A DNA stretch of 64,000 bases from JANXLS01 sp035308565 (GTDB lineage Bacteria > Planctomycetota > SZUA-567 > H5-PLA8), in assembly GCA_035308565.1 (NCBI GenBank), contig DATGGK010000087.1, positions 1 to 64,000 on the forward strand, given 5' to 3'. The notes under the pieces are model-generated. The model worked only from the letters and a program-made list of their open reading frames with translations. It ran no database searches and was not told the DNA's origin. The position numbers and the translations under genes are program-made. Positions 34,233 through 41,199 of this stretch are shown here, one piece after another (positions within the stretch are counted from its first letter, which is position 1; every line of letters starts with the position of its first letter).

Positions 34233-34515
34233 TTTGGCGCACGCGTCCAACGCCATGGAAAAATATATCCATGACAGCAATGGCGAAACGCTCGTTTTTA
34301 AGGAGAACGGCAGAGCCGTGGCCGCTTTGTCACCTATCGACGACAGTGATTTGGAAGACATCGCCCTCTCCGAGGACCCCCGCTTTCTTGCGATTATGAG
34401 ACGCGCCGATGAGCAGATTCGCAGGGGAGAAGGAATCCCTTCGGAAGAAATCATGCGCAAGTATGGGATCGCTCCGAGAACGAAGCAAAAAAAGAAGAAA
34501 CGTGTTCGAGGTTGA
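34219..34515 (+). CDS. Phd/YefM-like antitoxin
   Basis: A 98-residue protein from the ATG at 34219 (MKTIDLAHASNAMEKYI). The pattern of an N-terminal strand, ETLVFKENGRAVAALSPID and an acidic middle part fits the Phd/prevent-host-death type that pairs with RelE-like toxins. The C-terminus is strongly basic (KQKKKKRVRG). It is intact while its toxin is frameshifted, the usual direction of decay for such pairs. Confidence 0.7.
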   Translation: MKTIDLAHASNAMEKYIHDSNGETLVFKENGRAVAALSPIDDSDLEDIALSEDPRFLAIMRRADEQIRRGEGIPSEEIMRKYGIAPRTKQKKKKRVRG

Positions 34516-34519
34516 ATGC

Positions 34520-35359
34520 ATGCGCGAAGACATGGACAAAGTCATCGTCGAGCGGCCGCGCGCCAATCGCACGTGGGCGGTCAAAGGCAACTATGGTCTT
34601 AAGCACAAGCTCGATTTGGAAGACATGCCAACCCGCGAAAGTTACAGGAACGCGCGGCGAAAACGGAAGACCAAGTACTTCAATGAACATCTTTCGCCGC
34701 TGAAACGCTTTCTGCAAAGCAGCGTCGGCAAGCCGTGGAATAAAGTCTATTCTGAAATCTGCGAGCGCATACACGTCAAGTCAACGGTTCAGGCGCATAT
34801 TCTCCAGCACATCGCCGATTTCGTGTGCATGGATACGTTTCTGAAGGACGGCAAAGTGTGGGCGCGCCCAGGTGGAGGCTTCCGAATCAAAGGTGAGGAA
34901 CCAATTGAAGAGTCGCATTTTGAATTGTACGTGCATCCGATCGACGGGTTGCTGAAACGAGTCAAGCGTCCCGAACACTCGATGCGTTTCAAACGCAATT
35001 ACGTTCAACGGCCGAGACAAAGCAAGGATATTGTCACTGGGCCAGATGGCGCTCAATTCCATAAGTTTCACGGTATTTGGTACATGGTTCATTTGAGGCC
35101 AATTCCACGAATGCTGTGCGCGGTCCATTCGTTCCGCTCGGCGGATGGCAAGAAACATGACATCGAAATCCCAACTGGCGATGGCGCTATTCGCGATGCG
35201 CTTCTCAATCAGAGTCTCTACGGATTCTCGATGCGGACATTGACTGGTGGGTTGACGGCAACCTATGGCCAGCCCGGCGTCTACGGTGCATCCCTCAAAC
35301 AAATGAATTCAAAAGAACTCAAAGCCGCTGGATTGAAGAATGACGCGCCCGCGGTATGA
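34520..35359 (+). CDS. Conserved hypothetical protein (MREDMDKVIVERPR family)
   Basis: A 279-residue basic protein starting five bases after the antitoxin stop. It opens with MREDMDKVIVERPRANRTW, followed by SPLKRFLQSSVGKPWNKVYS and HVKSTVQAHILQHIADFV. I recall similar proteins as hypothetical in planctomycetes and verrucomicrobia, often beside small accessory cassettes. There is no signal peptide, membrane segment or catalytic motif that I can name. It overlaps sufU by ATGA. Confidence 0.7.
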   Translation: MREDMDKVIVERPRANRTWAVKGNYGLKHKLDLEDMPTRESYRNARRKRKTKYFNEHLSPLKRFLQSSVGKPWNKVYSEICERIHVKSTVQAHILQHIADFVCMDTFLKDGKVWARPGGGFRIKGEEPIEESHFELYVHPIDGLLKRVKRPEHSMRFKRNYVQRPRQSKDIVTGPDGAQFHKFHGIWYMVHLRPIPRMLCAVHSFRSADGKKHDIEIPTGDGAIRDALLNQSLYGFSMRTLTGGLTATYGQPGVYGASLKQMNSKELKAAGLKNDAPAV

Positions 35360-35937
35360 TGAACAACATGGCAAACGATAAGAAATTCGGCGACGACGAG
35401 CCTGAAGCCGACGATCCCGAACGGGACGAATCTGAAGGCAAGAAGGACCATAACGAAGAGGATGGTCTGAATTCGTTGTACCGCGACGTGATCTTCGAAC
35501 ATTACCGCCGCCCGCACAACAAGCGCGCGATTGACGGCGCGCAGATCGTGACCAAGGGCAACAACCCCGTCTGCGGCGACCGCGTGACTGTGTACGCAAA
35601 AGTCGGTGCGGATGGAAAAATTCACGATGTCGGGTTTGACGGGAAGGGCTGCGCGATTTGCATTGCCAGTTCGTCATTGATGACGGAAGCCGTCAAAGGC
35701 AAATCGCTCGAAGAGGCCGGCAAAATCAGCGACCATTTCAAAGCGATGATGCGCAACGAAGCGCCGTTCGAAGTGCCGTCGGATTTGCCGGACATGGAGG
35801 CGCTGGAAGGCGTGCGCAAATTTTCGGTGCGCGTCAAATGCGCCACGCTGTCGTGGACGACGCTGAAGAATGGGATTGTCGAGTATCAGGCGGGCAAGCA
35901 TGGCGGCGAGCATGAGGAGCGGTGCGACATTGCTTGA
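35356..35937 (+). CDS. sufU: SufU-type Fe-S scaffold/sulfur relay protein
   Basis: A 193-residue SufU/IscU-like protein, which in SUF systems takes sulfur from SufS. Zinc or cluster ligands are seen in NPVCGDRV (Cys, Asp), KGCAICIAS (Cys) and RVKCATLSW (Cys). The N-terminal ~35 residues are an acidic extension (GDDEPEADDPERDESEGKKD) not usual in SufU. The core begins at LNSLYRDVIFEHYRRPHNK. It overlaps the preceding gene by 4 bases. A shorter start at 35368 is possible. Confidence 0.93.
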   Translation: MMNNMANDKKFGDDEPEADDPERDESEGKKDHNEEDGLNSLYRDVIFEHYRRPHNKRAIDGAQIVTKGNNPVCGDRVTVYAKVGADGKIHDVGFDGKGCAICIASSSLMTEAVKGKSLEEAGKISDHFKAMMRNEAPFEVPSDLPDMEALEGVRKFSVRVKCATLSWTTLKNGIVEYQAGKHGGEHEERCDIA

Positions 35938-35969
35938 TTGACGGATTGACAACTCTGTGAAATCCTCTG

Positions 35970-36154
35970 CGACCCCTCCGGGGTCGAGGGAACATTTTTG
36001 CAACTGTACCGGGGGTATCGGGCGGGCACGCCCTCAACCCCCGGCTACCATCTTGAACCCCTTCGGGGTAAGAAAACAAAGGCAATGAGGCCTTCAATAG
36101 AGCAACGATCTACAGTTTTCGGTTTACGGTTGAACAGAACAGGAAGGCAAGACC
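35970..36154. repeat. Hairpin-rich intergenic repeat
   Basis: GACCCCTCCGGGGTC (35969-35983) and ACCCCTTCGGGGT (36057-36069) are two hairpins with related loops, with GGGCGGGCACGCCC between them. They form a composite palindromic element between sufU and the SufT-like gene. Any effect on expression is unknown. Confidence 0.55.
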
Positions 36155-36562
36155 ATGAGCGACACAGCGACGACGACCACTCTGGAAGCGAAGGCGCAGG
36201 CCGATGCAGGCGGGCCGCCTGCACCACAAGTTGCAGGCGGGACGCCTGCGCTACGGGCCACGCCCGACGAAATGCGCGAGGCGATGAAGGAAATTTTCGA
36301 TCCGGAGATTCCGATCAACATCGTCGATCTTGGATTGATCTACAAGCTTGACGAGAGCGACGGCAAAGTGGCGGTCGAAATGACGCTCACCAGCCCGCAC
36401 TGTCCCGTTGGCGACCAGCTCAAGGCGCGCGTCAACGACGTGGTGACGAAATGCAAGGGCATCAGCGCCGTCGAGGTGAAGCTCGTCTTCGAGCCGCCGT
36501 GGTCGAAAGACAAGATGACGTTCGAAGGGAAATTGCAGGCGTCGATGCTGGGAATCATGTAA
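36155..36562 (+). CDS. sufT: SufT-like metal-sulfur cluster protein (DUF59/MIP18)
   Basis: A 135-residue protein of the MIP18/DUF59 family, which helps mature Fe-S proteins. Core motifs are MKEIFDPEIPINIVDLGLIY and LTSPHCPVGDQL, and the C-terminus has VKLVFEPPWSKDKM. The first ~38 residues are unlike the family. Bases ~36205-36258 in this part contain two GCAGGCGGGMCGCCTGC hairpins translated in frame (AGGPPAPQVAGGTPA), so a palindromic repeat seems to have entered the gene. It is the last suf-type gene of the run. Confidence 0.88.
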   Translation: MSDTATTTTLEAKAQADAGGPPAPQVAGGTPALRATPDEMREAMKEIFDPEIPINIVDLGLIYKLDESDGKVAVEMTLTSPHCPVGDQLKARVNDVVTKCKGISAVEVKLVFEPPWSKDKMTFEGKLQASMLGIM

Positions 36563-36567
36563 CGGCA

Positions 36568-36650
36568 GATTCAAGATTCAAGATTTAAGATTCAAGATTT
36601 GTCGCGAGCGAATCTTGTTTGAATCTTGAATTTTGAATTTTGAATCTTGA
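36568..36650. repeat. Inverted TTCAAGATT repeat element
   Basis: Runs of TTCAAGATT on the left (from 36568 to ~36600) face runs of AATCTTGAA on the right (to ~36650), making an AT-rich dyad of about 80 bases. It lies between the SufT-like gene and the SAM hydrolase-type gene, right before the latter's start. Confidence 0.65.
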
Positions 36651-36658
36651 ATAATCCA

Positions 36659-37444
36659 ATGATTACGCTTACCACCGACTTTGGCCTCAACGACACGTTC
36701 GTCGGCGTGATGAAGGGCGTGATTTTGTCGATTGCGCCGTCCGCGAAAATTGTCGATCTGAGCCACGGGCTTCCGCAGCAGGATATTGTTGCGGGCGCGC
36801 TGGCGCTGGAAGAGAGCTGCGCGTTTTTTCCGGACGGGACGATTCATGTCGCGGTCGTCGATCCGGGCGTTGGATCGGCGCGCACGGCTGTTGCGCTGGA
36901 AACGGAGCGCGCGTTTTTTGTCGGGCCGGACAATGGCATTTTCGAGCTTGTCTTGACGAAGGACCGATTAAAGCGAGCGGTAAAATTGGAAAATCCGCGC
37001 TACTGGCTGCCGGCGGTCTGCGCGACGTTTCACGGTCGCGATATTTTTGCGCCGGCGGCGGCGCATCTCGCCAACGGCGTGGAACTTTCGGAATTTGGGC
37101 CGCCGTGCGAAAAACTGGTTGCGCTGAATTTGCACGGGCCTTGTGAACACGGCGCGCAGTTGAAAATTCACGTGTTGCGCGCGGATCATTTTGGGAATTT
37201 GATCACCGATTTGACGCATGACGTCTACGCGAAATGGAATCCTGAAAACACGCCGCTCAATTTCGAATTTGCGCACTCGTCTTTCATGGTGCCCGTGTCG
37301 TCCACATTCTCGGATGTGCCGGAGGGTTCGCCGGTCGCGTATTTCGGCAGCGGCGGGCGGCTGGAGATTGGGATTCGCAACGGAAACGCGGCGGCGTTTT
37401 TTAAGGCGGGGAAGGGGTTTTCGATTACGGTGGGGAAGGTGTAG
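36659..37444 (+). CDS. SAM hydroxide adenosyltransferase (DUF62 family)
   Basis: A 261-residue protein of the SAM hydrolase/fluorinase-like family, which splits S-adenosylmethionine to adenosine and methionine using water. Visible signatures are ITLTTDFGLNDTFVGVMKG, VDLSHGLPQQDI, VVDPGVGSART, FVGPDNGIFE and, near the C-terminus, HVLRADHFGNLITD. Start at 36659; a TTG at 36647 is also open. It is last in the co-directional run that holds the suf genes and faces the lpdA gene. Confidence 0.9.
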   Translation: MITLTTDFGLNDTFVGVMKGVILSIAPSAKIVDLSHGLPQQDIVAGALALEESCAFFPDGTIHVAVVDPGVGSARTAVALETERAFFVGPDNGIFELVLTKDRLKRAVKLENPRYWLPAVCATFHGRDIFAPAAAHLANGVELSEFGPPCEKLVALNLHGPCEHGAQLKIHVLRADHFGNLITDLTHDVYAKWNPENTPLNFEFAHSSFMVPVSSTFSDVPEGSPVAYFGSGGRLEIGIRNGNAAAFFKAGKGFSITVGKV

Positions 37445-37555
37445 GAGGGGCGGCACTCCTGCCGCCCTTTGACTTTGCAATTAAAGAAAATTCACGGCGG
37501 CAAGAGTGCCGCCGCTCCTGGCGCCAAGCGACGGCGGCAAGAGTGCCGCCGCTCC
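37445..37555. repeat. Hairpins of the GGCGGCANGAGTGCCGCC family, convergent gap
   Basis: GGGGCGGCACTCCTGCCGCCC and two copies of GGCGGCAAGAGTGCCGCCGC lie between convergent genes. They may act as a bidirectional terminator, although no T-run follows. The family also occurs at 25802-25822. Confidence 0.65.
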
Positions 37556-38989
37556 TTAAATATGCACCGCCATCCCAAACGCCTGCGCCGTCGCTTCGAA
37601 GACGGCTTCGCTCAGCGTCGGGTGCGCATGGATGGTCGCGAGGATTTCTTCGTAAGTGCATTCGAGTTTTAGCGCGAGGCCCATTTCGGTGATCAAATCC
37701 GCGGCGCGGCCGGAGAGGATGTGGGCGCCGAGCAGTTCGCCGTGCTTTTTGCCGTAGAGTAATTTCACGAGGCCTTCTTCCTCGCCGGCGGCGAGGGCCA
37801 TGCCGTTGGCGATGAAGGGGAATTTTCCGACGACGTAGTCGAGCTTCTTTTCTTTGCACTGCTCTTCGGTGAGGCCGACGGAGGCAAACTGCGGGTGGCA
37901 GTAGGTGCAGCCGGGGACCTGGATCGGGTCGAGTTCGAGCGCGTGTTTTCCGGCGATGCGTTCGGCCACGTTGTGGCCTTCGAACATGGCTTTGTGCGCC
38001 AGCAGCGGCGGGCCGGCGACGTCGCCGATGGCGAAAATATTTTTTGTGCTGGTCTGACATTTTTTATCGAGGGTGACGAAGCCGCGATCGGATTTGACGT
38101 TGGCTTTGGGGAGGTTCAATTCTTCGACGTTTCCGGTCATGCCCACGGCGCTCAGGCAGATGTCGGCTTCGATGGGGATTTCGGAAGGCGTGTCGGGAGT
38201 GCCGGCATCCGGCCGCCTGAAGGCGGGACTACGAACGATTTGAGCGCTGACGCCGTTGGCGTTGATGGAGATTTTGTCGAGCTTGCTCCCGGTGTGGATT
38301 GTGATACCGCGTTTTTGCAGCGATTTGGCGAGCAGGCCGGCGACTTCGCGGTCGTTGAGCGGCAGGATGCTGTCCTGAAATTCGACGACCGTGACTTTTG
38401 CGCCGAGCACGGAATAGAAATAGGCGAACTCGATGCCGATCGCGCCAGCGCCGACAACGAGCAGATGTTTGGGGACTTGCGGCAGGATCATCGCTTCGCG
38501 GCTGGTGATGACGATTTTGCCGTCAGGCTTCAGGTCGGGGAGATTTTTCGGTCGCGCGCCGGTGGCGATGACGATGTTTTTGGCGCTGAGTTTTTTCACG
38601 CCGCTGCCGGTCGCCACGTCGAGCGTGTTGGCGCCGGTGAACGAAGCCTGGCCGGCGACATGTTCGACTTTGTATTTTTTGAATAAACTTGCGATGCCGC
38701 GGTTCAGTTTTCCGGCGATGTCGCGGCTGCGGGCGACGACTTTCGAAAAATCCCACGAGACGTTTTCAGCTTTGAGGCCGAATTGTTCCGCATGGCGGAT
38801 TTCGTCGATCAGTTCGGCGGAGCGGATCAGGGCCTTGGTGGGGATGCAGCCCCAGTTGAGGCAGATGCCGCCAAGTTCGGCTTTTTCGACGCAGAGCGTT
38901 TTCAAGCCGAGCTGCGCGGCGCGGATGGCGCAGACGTAACCGCCGGGGCCGCCGCCGATGACGATGAGGTCGTGAGAGGGGTCGGGCAT
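37556..38989 (-). CDS. lpdA: Dihydrolipoamide dehydrogenase
   Basis: A 477-residue FAD/NAD enzyme that re-oxidises lipoyl groups of 2-oxoacid dehydrogenases. Visible features are the FAD loop VIGGGPGGYVCAIRAAQ, the redox disulfide GGICLNWGCIPTKA, the NAD loop VVGAGAIGIEFAYFY, the second FAD motif IFAIGDVAG and the catalytic HAHPTLSE. In the NAD domain, residues ~248-267 (IVRSPAFRRPDAGTPDTPS) are unlike the family. They are encoded by a CCGCCTGAAGGCGGGACTA palindromic repeat (about 38190-38240), probably inserted in frame in a surface loop. No E1/E2 genes are adjacent. Confidence 0.95.
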   Translation of the reverse strand: MPDPSHDLIVIGGGPGGYVCAIRAAQLGLKTLCVEKAELGGICLNWGCIPTKALIRSAELIDEIRHAEQFGLKAENVSWDFSKVVARSRDIAGKLNRGIASLFKKYKVEHVAGQASFTGANTLDVATGSGVKKLSAKNIVIATGARPKNLPDLKPDGKIVITSREAMILPQVPKHLLVVGAGAIGIEFAYFYSVLGAKVTVVEFQDSILPLNDREVAGLLAKSLQKRGITIHTGSKLDKISINANGVSAQIVRSPAFRRPDAGTPDTPSEIPIEADICLSAVGMTGNVEELNLPKANVKSDRGFVTLDKKCQTSTKNIFAIGDVAGPPLLAHKAMFEGHNVAERIAGKHALELDPIQVPGCTYCHPQFASVGLTEEQCKEKKLDYVVGKFPFIANGMALAAGEEEGLVKLLYGKKHGELLGAHILSGRAADLITEMGLALKLECTYEEILATIHAHPTLSEAVFEATAQAFGMAVHI

Positions 38990-39152
38990 GGGAGCTCCGA
39001 ATAGGCCCTATAGGGCAGATAGGGCCAATGTGAACGGCGTCGTGCTTCGCACGACTGTGCAGGCGGGCCGCCTGCACCACAAGCGCAGGTGAGATGCCTG
39101 CACAACGAGACAAATTCGCGACGGGCCGGCGGGACGCCGGCGGTACAGGTTG
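38990..39152. repeat. Composite repeats upstream of lpdA
   Basis: An ATAGGCC-type array (39000-39030) is followed by GTGCAGGCGGGCCGCCTGCAC (39058-39078), a GCAGGTGAGATGCCTGC hairpin and a GCCGGCGGGACGCCGGC hairpin. At least three repeat families are therefore nested or stacked in about 150 bases. Confidence 0.6.
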
Positions 39153-40313
39153 CTACAGCGTGACCTCTTTCGGCGCTTTCGCGAGAACCTCCTGCGCGGC
39201 GGCGACGCCTTTGCCCAGGGCCACGTTGGCGCCGACGGCTTTGAGGCCAAGTTCCAGCGCCGCGATGCCGACGATCACGTCCATGGCGGAGCAGTAGCCC
39301 ATATGCGCGATGCGGATGACTTTGCCTTTCATGTCGCCTTGTCCGTCGGCGAGTGTGACGCCGAAGCGCGACTTCGCAGCTTTGACCACGGCGGAGCCGT
39401 CGAGGCCGGCGGGGGCTTTCACCACCGTCAGAACTTCTGCGGGAACTTTGGGGAATTGCTCGAGGCCGAGCGCCGCCGTTCCCGCCCGCGCGGCTTGCGC
39501 GAGAATCGCGTGGCGCGCGAGCACGTTCTTCGGGCCTTCCTCTTCGATCATCTTTAGCGCTTCGTTCTGCGCGGCGATGAGCGTGTTGGCGGGCGTGAAG
39601 GGCGTGTCGTTATCGGGCAGCACTTTTTTGCACTGCTTGAGCGAGAAATAATACGCGGGTGCGGCGACGGTATCGACGACCGACCACGCTTTTTGCGAGA
39701 CGGTCAACACCGCGAGTCCTGGCGGCATCATCAATCCCTTTTGCGAACCGGCCATGAAAAAATCGACGCCCCACGCATCAATGGGGCATTCCATGCCGAC
39801 GGCGCCGGAGATGGCATCGACGGCCAGCAGCGCGGGCGTGGCGCGGACGACTTCGCCGATGGATTTTACGTCGTATTTCGCGCCGGTCGATGTTTCGCAC
39901 AGATGCACGTAAACCGCCGCGATGCTTGGATCTTTTTTGAGCGCGTCGGCGATCAGGTTGGGATCGGGGACGCAACCGTAGTCGATCTTGATCACTTCCG
40001 CGGAGATTTCGAAGGCTTTGCAAATCGAGACGAGGCGTTCGCCCCATTTACCGCCGCTGACCAATAGGGCTTTTTTGCCCTTCGGTATCGCGTTGACGAT
40101 GGACGCTTCCATCGACGCCGTGCCAGAGCCGGCGAAGATCACGATGTCGCTCTTTTGCGTTTCGAAGACGCGGCCGAGGCGTTCGCGGCACTCTTTGTAG
40201 AGCGCTTTGAAACGCGCGGAGCGGTGGTACCAGGATTGTTCGGCGAGGACGAAGCGGACGCGTTCGGGGACCTGGCTGGGGCCTGGGGCGAGCAAAACAT
40301 CTTTCAACGGCAT
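39153..40313 (-). CDS. Class V aminotransferase (serine-/alanine-glyoxylate type)
   Basis: A 386-residue PLP enzyme. It begins with LLAPGPSQVPERV, the N-terminal signature of the alanine-glyoxylate/serine-glyoxylate group. The sequence SGTASMEASIVN and VDAISGAVGMECPIDAWGVD follow, and the PLP lysine is in GSQKGLMMPPGLA. The C-terminus has GDMKGKVIRIAHMGYCSAMD. It probably moves amino groups between serine or alanine and glyoxylate or a similar acceptor. A link to phosphoserine or lpdA metabolism is not shown. Confidence 0.9.
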   Translation of the reverse strand: MPLKDVLLAPGPSQVPERVRFVLAEQSWYHRSARFKALYKECRERLGRVFETQKSDIVIFAGSGTASMEASIVNAIPKGKKALLVSGGKWGERLVSICKAFEISAEVIKIDYGCVPDPNLIADALKKDPSIAAVYVHLCETSTGAKYDVKSIGEVVRATPALLAVDAISGAVGMECPIDAWGVDFFMAGSQKGLMMPPGLAVLTVSQKAWSVVDTVAAPAYYFSLKQCKKVLPDNDTPFTPANTLIAAQNEALKMIEEEGPKNVLARHAILAQAARAGTAALGLEQFPKVPAEVLTVVKAPAGLDGSAVVKAAKSRFGVTLADGQGDMKGKVIRIAHMGYCSAMDVIVGIAALELGLKAVGANVALGKGVAAAQEVLAKAPKEVTL

Positions 40314-40420
40314 GGTGAGGAGGACTCCCTTCTTTCAATTAAAACTAACGAAACGATGGCATCGATAATATCGGAAGGAGGAAGCGTTTTCCATTTTTAA
40401 TCGCTCAAATAGTCGTGGCG

Positions 40421-40498
40421 GGGTGATGAATTCGAGAAGAGGCGCGGTGACCTGCCGTAAGACGGCGGCTCCGTTTCCTCTTCCCGAATTCATGACCC
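40421..40498. mobile_element. 78-bp MITE-like palindrome overlapping a gene end
   Basis: The left arm at 40421-40442 and the right arm at 40477-40498 are 22-base inverted repeats with two mismatches (core ATGAATTCG and CGAATTCAT). A small hairpin (GCCGTAAGACGGC) is inside. The right arm codes the last residues and the TGA stop codon of the membrane protein gene at 40490-41188. Confidence 0.7.
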
Positions 40499-41188
40499 GT
40501 CTTGGCGCGCGGCCATGCGGATGAGCCATTTGCGCCAGACCAAATACACGACGGGCATGGAAAATGCACCGACGGCGTAGCTGCAAATGAGCATCACAAC
40601 TGCAACGAACCATGCGCGCTTCCGGACAACTTGAGCGGAGGGACTATAGCGGCAGACATTGATGAGAAACAGAAAACAGATCAACATGCTGGCGGCGCGG
40701 TAGGCGCCCACGACGATCGTATACGTCTCGCTTGTCTCGGGAGAGATGCGCCAGCGCAGGATGGTCATCGAAAGTCCCGTGGCGAGAACGGCAATGAAGA
40801 TATCTTGCAGCCAGATTTGAAAGCGAGTGGGGGAGTATTTTTCGAGCGCGCGGCGGTTTTTATTTCTCGAGCCCCACAGCCTGGTCAAAACGGCAAGCCA
40901 CGCCAGAAAACTGAACAGCGTGGAAAGGGGCGTGAAACTTATGATCGTTCGATTGTAAAGGTATGTTCCGGATTCGTCGCGCGCGCGCAAGAGCCAGTTC
41001 AAGCCCTGCGAGCTCAGGAAATTGAAAACTGCCGCGAACACAACGGCGCCGAGGAAAACCGAAAGCACTCGATGCGGAGAAAGGTAATACCCGACCAACT
41101 CAAGCAGGATGCGTTCCAAAATATAGAGCGCAAACGATAGTGTGACGGATAGAGCCAGAAGGGAGAGGATTGCGGACCAGACATACAT
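40490..41188 (-). CDS. Membrane protein, paralogue of 42990-43685
   Basis: A 232-residue integral membrane protein with about six hydrophobic segments. It shares a middle block with the protein at 42990-43685: RFQIWLQDIFIAVLATGLSM versus NFQVWLQDILIGALASGLAL, and INVCRYSPSAQ versus INTCRYSLTAQ. The family is not known to me. Its start is only 11 bases after the stop of the DNA methyltransferase gene. Its last residues (QDGS) are provided by a palindromic element, so the original C-terminus may have been longer. Confidence 0.65.
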   Translation of the reverse strand: MYVWSAILSLLALSVTLSFALYILERILLELVGYYLSPHRVLSVFLGAVVFAAVFNFLSSQGLNWLLRARDESGTYLYNRTIISFTPLSTLFSFLAWLAVLTRLWGSRNKNRRALEKYSPTRFQIWLQDIFIAVLATGLSMTILRWRISPETSETYTIVVGAYRAASMLICFLFLINVCRYSPSAQVVRKRAWFVAVVMLICSYAVGAFSMPVVYLVWRKWLIRMAARQDGS

Positions 41189-41199
41189 GGCGCGAGCCT

